Shown in pieces: positions 1 to 8,986 of a stretch of 64,000 nt of DNA. A program made the position numbers and the translations under genes. The first letter of the stretch is position 1. Every line of letters starts with the position of its first letter. The DNA lies in contig VFJY01000043.1 of NCBI GenBank assembly GCA_009885825.1, positions 17,780 to 81,779 of the forward strand. The letters run 5' to 3'. The notes under the pieces were generated by a model, which was not told where the DNA came from, made no database searches, and saw nothing but the letters and a program-made list of their open reading frames with translations. Origin of the DNA: Rhodobiaceae bacterium (lineage in GTDB: Bacteria; Pseudomonadota; Alphaproteobacteria; Rhizobiales; Aestuariivirgaceae).

Positions 1-317
1 TTTGAGAAGCCCACCGCTATGGGTTTGGCCAGTCCGTAGGTGTCTTGCGCTGACAGAATGAAATCCGCCAGCTCATGGGCGCGGTTGCGGAGGTCTTCTT
101 CGTCAAACACGCCTTCGGCCAATCGCCGGAAAAAACGGGGCATGCCGTTTTCGAGAATTTTTCCCCGGGGCGAAAGCAGGGATCGCTCGGGTGCCAGCGC
201 TTTGCCAAGCGAGACGAGATCATGCTCACTGCCACCAGTTCCGTGGAGGAGAAGCAGAGGCGCTTGAGATGACGCGCCTTTTTCGAAATGATGGATGAAA
301 GTCAAATCGTTGCTCAT
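1..317 (-). CDS. Phospholipase/carboxylesterase family alpha/beta hydrolase (C-terminal part outside window)
   Basis: Read on the minus strand from an ATG at 317, about 105 codons are open to the window edge. The N-terminus carries LLLLHGTGGSEHDL, the oxyanion-hole motif of the small carboxylesterase/YpfH family, followed by the LSPRGKILENGMPRFF segment typical of that family. The visible part ends in AVGFS, the start of the nucleophile elbow G-F-S-N-G, so the catalytic Ser lies at or just past the edge. It should be a soluble esterase of about 210 residues acting on small esters; the substrate cannot be told. It lies 31 bp downstream of the flavoenzyme gene and is probably its operon partner. 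Confidence 0.8.
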   Translation of the reverse strand, partial: MSNDLTFIHHFEKGASSQAPLLLLHGTGGSEHDLVSLGKALAPERSLLSPRGKILENGMPRFFRRLAEGVFDEEDLRNRAHELADFILSAQDTYGLAKPIAVGFS

Positions 318-348
318 TGGTGCGAGATAGTCGTCCCGCACAGCTTAT

Positions 349-2397
349 TCAAGAGAGCCTGGTAACCTCGCGACGATAGGGCATTTCGAGGAAGTCTTTT
401 GGCGGCGCGCCGAAGTCTTCTGCAAACTTGCGGCCAGAATGCACAGCGGCTGCAATCGTTCCCGGGCTATAGCAATCGCCAATTCGCGTGGTCGATGAGG
501 TTTTAATGGCAAATGAATGAAATAATTCGTCTTTCGGGTACCGTGAAGTGACCAGAACAAGTGAACTGGATCCGCGTTTTTGGATGTTGCCGGTGAACAC
601 GCAACTCAAATCGACGTGATCGGCGCTTATTTCTTGAACGGCGGTGTTGGCGACAATTTCGACGCCAAGCTTCAACAGGCTGGTTTGAATGGCGCTTTGT
701 TCAAGGGAGGCTTTGGTGAAGGACGAGACGAGATAGGATGGGGTGACGAGGGTTACATCGCAATCTTCCTTGCGCAACAGTTCGGCGATGACACCGCCCA
801 TGTAGTAATGATCATCATCGAAGATCACGATGGATTTATTTTTGGGACGGCGGCCATCCATGATGTCGTCGGGCGTCAGGACATCGGCCGCTGGGTCGAT
901 CTGAATTGGTCTGGAGTGATGGCGGGCGATCCCGTCGCGGCGCCAGCTTGAGCCCGTTGCGATGACGACATGATCAGCCTCGAATTCGGCGATCGTGCCT
1001 TCGGTCATCTGGCTTTCGAGATAGAGGCTGACATTTGGCAGTTTGTTGATTTGCAACATGCGCCAGTCACGCACCCGGCCCCAGGCCGCAAGGCCCGGCA
1101 ATTTGCATTCGCGGGCAACACGCCCACCGGCTTCGCTGGCCGCTTCAGCCACCGTTACCTCGTATCCCCGCTGGCCCAGGGCACGCGCGGCTTCAAGGCC
1201 GGATGGACCCGCACCCACTACGAGTATTTTCCTTGCGCCCTCGGCTTGGCGGATTTTTTCAGGATGCCAGCCGCGCCGCCACTCCTCGCCCATGCTGGGG
1301 TTTTGGGTGCAGCGGATGGGCGACATGGTATAATCGCCTGTGACGCAGACATTGCAGCCGATGCATTCGCGGATGTCATCAAGGCGGCCTTCCTCGATTT
1401 TTTTCGGCAGGAAGGGATCGGCGATTGAGGGCCGGGCCGCACCGATCATATCCATGATGCCCTGCTTGATCACCCGCACCATGGTGTCTGGTGACGTGTA
1501 ACGCCCGACACCGACAACGGGTTTGGTGGTCAGCTTCTTGACACCCTTGATGTAGGGTTCCTGAAAGCCCTCTTCGGAAAAGCGCGATGTCTGGGAATCC
1601 TTGGCCCAACTGGAGAGCGAGAGATCCCAGAGGTCAGGCATTTCCGCCATCATGGCGATCGCATCCTCCACCTCTGCTGGCTCCAGGCCATCAGCGCCGA
1701 GAAATTCATTCATGGCGATGCGGACGGGAACGGCGCAGCGGTCGCCCACGGCCTCCTTGGTTTCCTCAATCACCTCACGCAGAAGGCGCGCACGGTTTTC
1801 AAGGGAACCACCGTACTCGTCGGCGCGAAAATTGGTGGCGCGCGAGAGAAAATGCTGGAAGATGCCAAGGCCGTGTCCAGCATAGACATAGACCAGATCA
1901 TAACCGGCTGCGCGGGAGCGCAGGGCTGCCGCCGTGTGGGCGCGGCGCAGGTTCCTGATGTCCTGCTTGTCCATGGCGCGGGCTTGAACAGGATCATTGA
2001 AATAACTGGCCGCCGGCATGGCGCTGGGGGCGAAAGGAATTTCGCGCGACCAGAGATTGACCGCCGTGTAGCCCGAATGACAAAGTTCAATGCCGGCAAG
2101 GGAATTATGTTCGTGGATTTTTTCGGTGATGCGCCGGTGCATCGGAATGTCATCATCGCTCCACAGGCGGAGTTCCACGTAGGGAGTCACATCCGCAGTG
2201 GGGTGGATTTCTGTCATTTCCGTGCAGACGACGGCCCAGCCGCCCTCGGCCTTCATGCCGCGCATGGCAGCCAGAGCTGACGGATCGCGCCAACCCATGC
2301 CGTTGCAGTGAGGCACCTGATAGAAGCGATTGCGCGCGGTGACGGGGCCGATGCGAACGGGTTCAAACAGGATATCGTAGCGCGGGTCGCGGCTCAC
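349..2397 (-). CDS. Trimethylamine dehydrogenase/DgcA-type iron-sulfur flavoprotein (FMN-4Fe4S-FAD)
   Basis: A 682-residue protein with the three-part layout of trimethylamine/dimethylamine dehydrogenases, dimethylglycine demethylase DgcA and 2,4-dienoyl-CoA reductase: an N-terminal FMN TIM barrel (about 1-340), a C-x2-C-x2-C-x12-C [4Fe-4S] motif (CIGCNVC... near 345-365) and a Rossmann FAD/ADP region starting at VVGAGPSGLEAARAL. FYQVPHC keeps Cys31, the residue that carries the covalent 6-S-cysteinyl FMN in TMADH. The aromatic substrate-bowl residues of TMADH (Tyr60, Trp355) appear replaced, so another N-methylated substrate, such as a methylated amino acid, is likely. The start is GTG; no in-frame ATG precedes it. 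It sits between a gene of unknown function and an esterase on the same strand. Confidence 0.85.
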   Translation of the reverse strand: MSRDPRYDILFEPVRIGPVTARNRFYQVPHCNGMGWRDPSALAAMRGMKAEGGWAVVCTEMTEIHPTADVTPYVELRLWSDDDIPMHRRITEKIHEHNSLAGIELCHSGYTAVNLWSREIPFAPSAMPAASYFNDPVQARAMDKQDIRNLRRAHTAAALRSRAAGYDLVYVYAGHGLGIFQHFLSRATNFRADEYGGSLENRARLLREVIEETKEAVGDRCAVPVRIAMNEFLGADGLEPAEVEDAIAMMAEMPDLWDLSLSSWAKDSQTSRFSEEGFQEPYIKGVKKLTTKPVVGVGRYTSPDTMVRVIKQGIMDMIGAARPSIADPFLPKKIEEGRLDDIRECIGCNVCVTGDYTMSPIRCTQNPSMGEEWRRGWHPEKIRQAEGARKILVVGAGPSGLEAARALGQRGYEVTVAEAASEAGGRVARECKLPGLAAWGRVRDWRMLQINKLPNVSLYLESQMTEGTIAEFEADHVVIATGSSWRRDGIARHHSRPIQIDPAADVLTPDDIMDGRRPKNKSIVIFDDDHYYMGGVIAELLRKEDCDVTLVTPSYLVSSFTKASLEQSAIQTSLLKLGVEIVANTAVQEISADHVDLSCVFTGNIQKRGSSSLVLVTSRYPKDELFHSFAIKTSSTTRIGDCYSPGTIAAAVHSGRKFAEDFGAPPKDFLEMPYRREVTRLS

Positions 2398-2416
2398 CGG
2401 CGTCCAAGCATGGCGC

Positions 2417-2983
2417 TCAGGCAGCTGCTTCGGGCCGGGCTTCTTCCATCAAAGACACATCCGCGATCTCGCTTGAGGGCTTGCGGATTATGATGATGCG
2501 CTGCTTAGTCCCGGCGGAGATTTCTGGATGGGTGGCGGCGAGCAGCTCCTCGGTTGACATATAGCTGTTTTCAACGCTCGTTTCACCCGCCAACGGCGCC
2601 GGCGGAACGCGCTGGATTTTCAGTTTCGCGCCTTTGGATTCAGTTGCAGTTTTGGTTTCGTTTTTTGGAGTTGTTCCCACAACCTGAAATGCGGGGGGCG
2701 CGATGCTTGGCTCGACGAAGAGCTCTTCATCCTGCTTGAAAAACTTGAGCTGCTGCGGGCTCAATAGCTTGGCCTTTTCAACTGGCGGCAGGAATGGATT
2801 TAATCCACTGCTCTTTAGTGAATTTTCCAATTTTCGAATGGTCTCCAGAATAGCGAGGGTCTCTATCGACCGTTGGCGTTTGGCGAATTCCTCGAGAAAC
2901 CAGCGTCCTTGAGCCGTTTGCGAAACCGCGGCCTTCAAACTCTCGAAATTGTCTTCGTGAAACGCTTCAACGTGCACAGACAT
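2417..2983 (-). CDS. Uncharacterised protein with GRWFLEEFAKRQR motif
   Basis: About 188 residues when started at the ATG at 2983, which has TTGGAG eight bases upstream; a longer form from 3016 has no comparable site. The N-terminal 65 residues contain GRWFLEEFAKRQRSIET followed by ILETIRKLENSL, a helical motif I associate with several uncharacterised alphaproteobacterial proteins. The middle is rich in Pro, Lys and Thr and looks disordered, and the C-terminus has a basic IIIIRKPSSE patch. No signal peptide or membrane segment is visible. It is the first gene of the minus-strand run leading into the flavoenzyme gene, 19 bp away. Its function is unknown to me. Confidence 0.7.
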   Translation of the reverse strand: MSVHVEAFHEDNFESLKAAVSQTAQGRWFLEEFAKRQRSIETLAILETIRKLENSLKSSGLNPFLPPVEKAKLLSPQQLKFFKQDEELFVEPSIAPPAFQVVGTTPKNETKTATESKGAKLKIQRVPPAPLAGETSVENSYMSTEELLAATHPEISAGTKQRIIIIRKPSSEIADVSLMEEARPEAAA

Positions 2984-3079
2984 TACGCAAACTCCAAACT
3001 GACCCGCAATACGCACGAATCCTAACGGACTATCATGGAAACTAGTGAAATTTTGGTTTAGAAGCGGGCGTTCAGGATC

Positions 3080-4264
3080 ATGCCCGCAAGAATTTTCAGC
3101 CTCCGATTTTCAATTTTTTATGCGTTCATGGCAATTGGCGCAGGCATTCAGTTGCCGTTTTTGCCGCTCTGGCTCCATGCCCGAGGGTTAACAATTGGTG
3201 AAATCGCACTCGTTGTCGCGGGCATGACGGCGATGAGAGTATTGGCGATTCCGTTGGCAGGGTTTGTTTCTGACAGATACCGCAACAGACGGAGCGTTAT
3301 CATCCTTTGCGGATTCGCCGCGTTTGCAGCGTTTCTGATGCTGGCCTTTGCGGCAAGCTTCTGGTTAATTCTTTCTTTCAGCCTGCTCGCCTCCTTTTAC
3401 TGGGCTCCGGTTTTTCCCCTGGCAGAGGGTTTCAGCGTTGACGGCAGCGCTGCCCACCGGATTCACTATGGGCGAATACGGTTGTGGGCGTCACTGAGTT
3501 TTTTGACCGGCAGCCTTGGGGGTGGACTCCTGCTGCAGTTACTTCCTATTAACTCTGTGGTCTTTCTTGTGGCGAGCGCCCAGGGAATTTCGGCGCTTGC
3601 GGGCCTGTTGCTGCCCACTGATCCCGAGATTGATGCGCGCGTGTTGGGAACCTGCAGCCCAGTGAACCTTGCCCATATCGCCCGGTTTTTGATGGCGGGC
3701 TCATTTGTTCTGTTCGTCACTGCAGTGGGCCTGGGGCAGGCAAGCCACGGGATGCTTTATTCCTTCGGGCCTGTCCATTGGCATGAATTGGGCTTTGACA
3801 AGCTCACAATCGGCAGTTTCTGGGCGGTTTCAATTGCGGCCGAAGTTTTGCTCTTTGCGTTTTCACAAAACCTGGTCAATCGCATTGGCCCCATAAATCT
3901 GATCATTGCCGGCATTTCGGGCGGTGCGTTCCGCTGGCTGGTGATGGCGAATGATTTCGGTCCGGTCATCACATTCGCCACACAGGCACTGCATGCGGTG
4001 TCGTTTGCAATGCTGCACCTTGGGGCCATGCATTATATCCGGTTGAATGTTCCTTATGGCCTGCGAAATTCAGCGCAGGGGCTTTACGCGGAGATGTCTG
4101 GCGGCATAGCCATGTCGGCAGTCATGGGATTGACAGGCCTGCTGTTTGAACACTTGCATGGAACCACATACTTGGCGATGGCCGGAATTTCACTGGTGGC
4201 ACTGGGCCTTGGTCTCGCCCTGAAGCGGCTCAGCCCCACAAGTCAGGCGTTGGCGGATACATAA
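3080..4264 (+). CDS. MFS transporter (HcaT/PPP-like MFS_1 family)
   Basis: 394 residues with about twelve hydrophobic segments, starting directly with a membrane helix (FYAFMAIGAGIQLPFLPLWL). The loop between helices 2 and 3 has the MFS signature form G-x-x-[SA]-D-R-x-x-x-[RK] (GFVSDRYRNRRS). The N-terminal wording matches the 3-phenylpropionate transporter HcaT/nucleoside-transporter-like MFS subgroup, so a proton-coupled uptake or efflux carrier in the inner membrane is likely; the substrate is unknown. Its 3' end overlaps the convergent epimerase gene by 35 bp, and it is divergent from the preceding run. Confidence 0.85.
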   Translation: MPARIFSLRFSIFYAFMAIGAGIQLPFLPLWLHARGLTIGEIALVVAGMTAMRVLAIPLAGFVSDRYRNRRSVIILCGFAAFAAFLMLAFAASFWLILSFSLLASFYWAPVFPLAEGFSVDGSAAHRIHYGRIRLWASLSFLTGSLGGGLLLQLLPINSVVFLVASAQGISALAGLLLPTDPEIDARVLGTCSPVNLAHIARFLMAGSFVLFVTAVGLGQASHGMLYSFGPVHWHELGFDKLTIGSFWAVSIAAEVLLFAFSQNLVNRIGPINLIIAGISGGAFRWLVMANDFGPVITFATQALHAVSFAMLHLGAMHYIRLNVPYGLRNSAQGLYAEMSGGIAMSAVMGLTGLLFEHLHGTTYLAMAGISLVALGLGLALKRLSPTSQALADT

Positions 4265-5210
4265 GGCTGTTGTCGTATCTAATGCCGGGGTTGCGGTCCC
4301 GCGCCAGCAGCAGGGGGCCATCGAGATCAATGACGTGGGCGAATTGCGCCACCAGCATGGCGGGCGCCATGGCGAGCGATGTGGCCAGCATGCAGCCAAC
4401 CATGATTTTCATGTTCAGTTCATTTGCAGCCTTTGCCAGCGCCAAGGCCTCTGTCAGCCCGCCGGTCTTGTCCAGCTTGATATTGATGGCCGCATATTTC
4501 CTCACAAGTCCAGGGAGGCCGGCCTTGTCATGGGCTGACTCATCGGCGCAGATTGTCACGCCATGTTTCAGGCTCCTCAATGTTTCGTCATCATTTGCGG
4601 GGAGGGGCTGTTCAACAAGTTCGACGCCGACCTCTGCGCATGCCGCGAGAAGCTCCGGCAGCTGTTTGGGCGTCCAACCCTCGTTGGCGTCGACGATGAG
4701 GCGGCATTTGGGAGCGGCATCGCGGATGAGCCTTAGGCGCTTCACATCATCTTCGCGCCCAAGCTTCAGTTTCAGCAGTGGAAGATGAGCGGCATTGGCG
4801 GCGGCTTCCGCCATTGCTTCTGGCGTATCCAGGCTCAATGTAAAAGCTGTAACCAGTGGATGGGGTTGTTTCAGCAGGGCAAGCTGCCAGGCCGGCTTGC
4901 CAGTTCGCTTTGCTTCCAAGTCCCACAAGGCGCAATCCAGCGCATTGCGCGCGGCGCGGGGAACGACGAGGCTGGCGATATCACGGCGGTCAATGCCTGC
5001 CTCAATTCCGGCTCTCGCAGCCTCAAGGGATGCAACCACGCCTTCCACAGTTTCATTGTAGCGCGGGTAGGGAACGCATTCACCGCGGCCCGTGTGTTCA
5101 CCTTGCCGCAGAGTTACGACTACGACTTCAGCCGTTGTCTTGCTGCCGCGCGAGATGGTAAAATTTCCGGCGATGGGCCAGGACTCATGGGCGACCGCCA
5201 GATTTATCAT
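4230..5210 (-). CDS. dgcA: Enolase-superfamily epimerase (N-acetyl-D-Glu racemase/dipeptide epimerase, DgcA type)
   Basis: 326 residues with the muconate lactonising subgroup layout: an N-terminal capping domain (1-115) and a barrel with KLKLGRE (the K-x-K general-base pair), metal ligands in IVDANEGW, VELVEQPL and CADES, and the opposite-face lysine in NIKLDKTGG. This is the pattern of L-Ala-D/L-Glu epimerases and of the rhizobial N-acetyl-D-Glu racemase DgcA, which act on cell-wall-derived dipeptides or on D-Glu. The usual partner DgcN is not in the window, so dipeptide epimerase remains an equal option. It starts 8 bp after the stop of the large coiled-coil gene, suggesting co-transcription. 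Confidence 0.85.
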   Translation of the reverse strand: MINLAVAHESWPIAGNFTISRGSKTTAEVVVVTLRQGEHTGRGECVPYPRYNETVEGVVASLEAARAGIEAGIDRRDIASLVVPRAARNALDCALWDLEAKRTGKPAWQLALLKQPHPLVTAFTLSLDTPEAMAEAAANAAHLPLLKLKLGREDDVKRLRLIRDAAPKCRLIVDANEGWTPKQLPELLAACAEVGVELVEQPLPANDDETLRSLKHGVTICADESAHDKAGLPGLVRKYAAINIKLDKTGGLTEALALAKAANELNMKIMVGCMLATSLAMAPAMLVAQFAHVIDLDGPLLLARDRNPGIRYDNSLMYPPTPDLWG

Positions 5211-5218
5211 GGTTTGCG

Positions 5219-8200
5219 TTAGGTGGGTGAAATACGTCCGCTGGCTTCTGCCAACATCACGTAGATCTTGCCCGACTCGGACTCCAGGCAGGCCTCAACC
5301 AACTGGTTCCCCTTGGGCGCATCGGAGACCGTATCAAGCAGGCGTTCGAACAGGCGGACATAGGAATCGACGCGCGCGCGCACGGCGCGGTCATCTTCAT
5401 AGTTCGAGCCAATGGCCTTTTCCAGCTTCTTGCCGCGGCCTTCGAACAAATGCCGCGTATAGACATCCTTTTCATTCTTGTTGTAGCGCTTTTCCAGATT
5501 GTCGGGCAGCCCGTCCTCGATCACCTCCACAATATCCCTGGCGACTGTGTTGAGCTTTTGAGTCAGGTTTTCTATCTCCCGCTGAATGCCCTTGCTGTCG
5601 GCCGCAGGCACTGGAGCCGGTGCCTTGATCTCAAGGCGCTCGATGGCTTTTTTCAGGGCGCTTGACGTTCCGGTTACGGGTGCTTGGAACGTGGCGCCCT
5701 CAGATTTTCCCGCGCTGGGTTCCCTTGCGCTTCGCTGGGACGTGAAGCCCGGGCCGGAAAAATCGGTGACCCCGGTTTGCCGCTTCACCACATCGGCCAG
5801 CGAGTTGAGCGCTGCAATCTGATCGGCCACAACACGGCGCATGGCGTCGGCATTGGTCTTGGTTTCCTCCGGCAAATCGAAGATCGCGCGCTTGAGATCA
5901 GAGCGGGCGCTGTCAATATCCTTGACCACCTGCTGAGCGGTCATGCGCATGTCCTGGGCGGTCTGCTGGAAGTCGCTTGCGGTAGATGACAACATCTCGT
6001 TCATCGACGCCATGGCGCGTTCATGCTGCTCGCGCAGCACGCGCGAGGCCTGCGTGATCTGGCCACCGGAACTTGCCTCAAGTTTACGAACTTCCTGCTC
6101 CAAATTGACGATTGCCATGGTGGTTTGCTCGGCGATAATCCGACTGATGTCTTTCGAGCGGGCCTCTGCCGCCGCCAGGGATTCCTCAATGAGGCTCATA
6201 TAGCTCGTCATGACCACATCGACATCCTGCGCGCGCTTTGCGGCATCGTCGATCAGGTTGTCGAGAGCGCTCTTGCGGCTAATGAGAACGCGCTCCATTT
6301 CGTTGTTGAACTTGTCGATGGATTTTTCCACCAGATCGGACACATCCTCCAGACGCTCCGAAATTTTGCCGCCAGTGGTTTCGAGCTTGCCCGTGAGCTG
6401 CATTGAAATGCTCTCAAGGCGATCGTCCAGCGAGGTTGCCGCAGTTGAAAGCTGGTCAGACAAATAGATGTTGGCCGTTTCAACATGCTTCGAGAATTTG
6501 CGATGAGCCTCACCCAGATTGCTGTTGGATGCGGTGGCAGCGGTGTCGAGTTCCTTGACAGCCTTGTCAATGCGATCAACAAGAAACCCGGTTTCCTGCT
6601 CGAAGCGACCGCTGATTTGCAGGGTCGTATTGCCCAGTCCCTCCGCAAATGCCTCGCTGGCTTTGCCAAGGTCAACCATCATCTGGCTGCCGGCGCTATC
6701 GAGGAGTTCGGCAAACTTGGCGCTGGTTCCCTGCAATCTTCCCGAAATCTCGCTGATTTTTGATCCCAGTTTGATTTCGGTTGTTTCCAGGAGATCGCCA
6801 AGCTGGCCTGATGATGTATCAATCTGCTTTGTGAGACTGGTTGTGACTGAGACCACCTTGTCCGTGATTGAATCCGAAGTGTCGACCAGTCTTGCCGTAA
6901 TCTCGGTTGAGGAGTGCTGCAGCAACGAATACAGATCTTCGCGGGCCGTGTTGACCTTCTTGACGAAATCACCGGAAATGCTGATGAGCTTGTCGGTGAC
7001 AACGCCGCCTGAACCTTCGATGTTCTGGGCAAGGGCAATGCCCGAATCCTGCATCTGGCGGCCGACGATGTCGGAGGTTTCTTTCAAGTGGGACGAAATT
7101 GTGCCGCTGGTCGTCACCAGCAGGTCATTGATGTTGGCGCTGGTCATTTGCAATTGCTCGACAACCTGCGAACCGACGTTTGCCATGCGGGCGTAAACGC
7201 CTGTCGTTGCCTCGCCAAGCTTGGCGCTGATCAAGTCAGTCTTTTGAGCGATCTCTCCGAACAGACGGTTGGTGGTTTCCTCAACCTTGCCCGCCAGGCC
7301 CGAGCCAGACGCCGTCAATTGGGTAAGCATTTGATTGGCAGATTGGTCCATCCCAGTCAGGAACTGCAGGCTGGTTGACGACATGCGATCAGTCAATTCG
7401 GCGTTGGCGCGCTCAACCTTGTCCAAATAGTCCTTGGCAACATCTTGCAGCCCATCGGTTACATGACCGCGGCTTTGTTCAATCATTTGAGCGGCGTCAA
7501 CGCCTGACCGCTCTATCAGAGATGCGACCTCTGCGGATGTTGCTTTCAAGTGATAGGTGATATTGCCGCTGGAATTCTGCACGACATCGGCCATTTCGGC
7601 GGCAACCTGCTTGATCTGATCGACAGACGTGGCTGACACGCGGTCTATCGTGCGGCCGAGCTCCAGATTCACGCCGGTGAGATGTTCAACGCTTTGCTTG
7701 AGCAGCTGCACGACATTGGACTCCATGCCTTGCACATTCTTGCCAAAGTTCGTGGTTTCTGAATTGAGGTGACCGGCGGCGGATGACAAGGTTTGAATCT
7801 GGTCCTGCAAGTGGCGGGAGAATGTTTGCAATTCACCCACAAGCATTCCGGACATGCGCTCCATCTGCGCGGTTTGGCCGCCAATTTCATCGCCAGCGAT
7901 CGCGGCGCGAGAAGACACTTCATCGATGGTACGGGTCAGTTCTACGGTTGACGTTTTCAGGCCCTGTTCAAGCCGCGACAGAATTGACTCGGCATTGTTG
8001 ATCACACCATCGAGGTTTTGTGTATTGCTTTCGAGGCGGAGCAGGAGGGGGGTGGATTCATTGCCGACAACCAATCCCGCCTGATGCAGAGCGGATCTTT
8101 GGTTTTCAAGGCCGGTCACGAGGCTCCGAATGCGCTCTTCATTGCCCCCGAAGGCACGCTCAATGGCGGAAATTTCCTTGTGCACAATTTCTTCCAGAAC

Positions 8201-8707
8201 TGTTGCGCGCTGGACGGCGTGTTCAACACCACCCACCAGAAGATCAACCTCGGCACGCACGGTTTGGGCAATAGACGTCAGGCCCTCGGTTGCAATGTCC
8301 TGCGGCTTTATCAGCCGCATGGCCGATTGCATCAGGACTTCCGAAACCAGGCGCAGTTGTTGGGCGCGCCAGAGCAGAGCGGCTATGGCGAATACGAAAC
8401 CTATGGGAAGCACCAGCTGGGCCAATATCCGGATCATTTCGGCTGGCGGTTGGCTTGCGAATGCTCCGGCATAGTTCATTGACCACCCAAATACCCAGAT
8501 GGCCGTTAATAGAATTGCAACGGCATAGACGCTGTATGATGGCTTGCGATGCAGTTTTGCCAATAACCGGGATGAAACGGGATCATTCTCGTTGGCGGGG
8601 CGACTGCGGACGGATGCCACCTCCTGGGGCGTGGCTGACCTCACATCCGGTTGCCGATCAACTGGCCGCTTGTCCCTGCGACGCGTATCCACTGTTCCAT
8701 TTGCCAT
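5219..8707 (-). CDS. Large membrane-anchored coiled-coil protein, candidate polar growth/polarity factor (GPR/TipN-like)
   Basis: 1162 residues from the ATG at 8707; a GTG at 8719 would add four. A basic, disordered head (1-57) is followed by two membrane helices (about 58-77 and 93-113), then some 800 residues of Ser/Thr-rich amphipathic helix with recurring elements such as TSANINDLL and TSDIVG, and a charged C-terminal domain ending in DDRAVRARVDSYVRLFERLL and ESGKIYVMLAEA. Two N-terminal helices plus a very long apolipoprotein-like rod is the build of Caulobacter TipN and of the Hyphomicrobiales growth pole ring protein GPR. Assignment is by architecture, not proven homology; the known GPR proteins are longer. 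A CtrA-like box lies about 100 bp upstream. Confidence 0.7.
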   Translation of the reverse strand: MANGTVDTRRRDKRPVDRQPDVRSATPQEVASVRSRPANENDPVSSRLLAKLHRKPSYSVYAVAILLTAIWVFGWSMNYAGAFASQPPAEMIRILAQLVLPIGFVFAIAALLWRAQQLRLVSEVLMQSAMRLIKPQDIATEGLTSIAQTVRAEVDLLVGGVEHAVQRATVLEEIVHKEISAIERAFGGNEERIRSLVTGLENQRSALHQAGLVVGNESTPLLLRLESNTQNLDGVINNAESILSRLEQGLKTSTVELTRTIDEVSSRAAIAGDEIGGQTAQMERMSGMLVGELQTFSRHLQDQIQTLSSAAGHLNSETTNFGKNVQGMESNVVQLLKQSVEHLTGVNLELGRTIDRVSATSVDQIKQVAAEMADVVQNSSGNITYHLKATSAEVASLIERSGVDAAQMIEQSRGHVTDGLQDVAKDYLDKVERANAELTDRMSSTSLQFLTGMDQSANQMLTQLTASGSGLAGKVEETTNRLFGEIAQKTDLISAKLGEATTGVYARMANVGSQVVEQLQMTSANINDLLVTTSGTISSHLKETSDIVGRQMQDSGIALAQNIEGSGGVVTDKLISISGDFVKKVNTAREDLYSLLQHSSTEITARLVDTSDSITDKVVSVTTSLTKQIDTSSGQLGDLLETTEIKLGSKISEISGRLQGTSAKFAELLDSAGSQMMVDLGKASEAFAEGLGNTTLQISGRFEQETGFLVDRIDKAVKELDTAATASNSNLGEAHRKFSKHVETANIYLSDQLSTAATSLDDRLESISMQLTGKLETTGGKISERLEDVSDLVEKSIDKFNNEMERVLISRKSALDNLIDDAAKRAQDVDVVMTSYMSLIEESLAAAEARSKDISRIIAEQTTMAIVNLEQEVRKLEASSGGQITQASRVLREQHERAMASMNEMLSSTASDFQQTAQDMRMTAQQVVKDIDSARSDLKRAIFDLPEETKTNADAMRRVVADQIAALNSLADVVKRQTGVTDFSGPGFTSQRSAREPSAGKSEGATFQAPVTGTSSALKKAIERLEIKAPAPVPAADSKGIQREIENLTQKLNTVARDIVEVIEDGLPDNLEKRYNKNEKDVYTRHLFEGRGKKLEKAIGSNYEDDRAVRARVDSYVRLFERLLDTVSDAPKGNQLVEACLESESGKIYVMLAEASGRISPT

Positions 8708-8815
8708 ACTATTACCCACATTCTTTACCGTTGCTCAGCGGCGCCGCAAATCCGGCTGAGAAATCAAGGCTGGCGAATAATCCGCTTTTCTGATGCAGAT
8801 TGGCCCCATCCACCC

Positions 8816-8833
8816 TTAACCTTTGTTTACCAT
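8816..8833. promoter_or_regulatory. Candidate CtrA-binding box (TTAA-N7-TTAC)
   Basis: TTAACCTTTGTTTACCAT has TTAA, seven bases, then TTAC, one mismatch from the CtrA full site TTAA-N7-TTAA. It lies in the 279-bp intergenic space between the coiled-coil gene (start 8707, minus) and the Hpt gene (start 8987, plus), closer to the former. The remainder of that space is AT-rich, with several further TTAA words around 8882-8901 that are not at the right spacing. Confidence 0.4.
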
Positions 8834-8986
8834 AACTGATCAAGCGCCGGGATTGAACCAGTTCTTTGGCCGCCAACAACTTTAATTAAAGATTTGGTTA
8901 AAATCATGGATCAAATTGAATCGATTCACAAAATTCCATATTTACCTGAAGGCTTTAACCTTGTTCGGGCAGTTTGATGAGGTTTG

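Noticed and set aside
8882..8901. Second CtrA site between the coiled-coil and Hpt genes
   Set aside because: The TTAA words are eight bases apart or adjacent, not the required seven.
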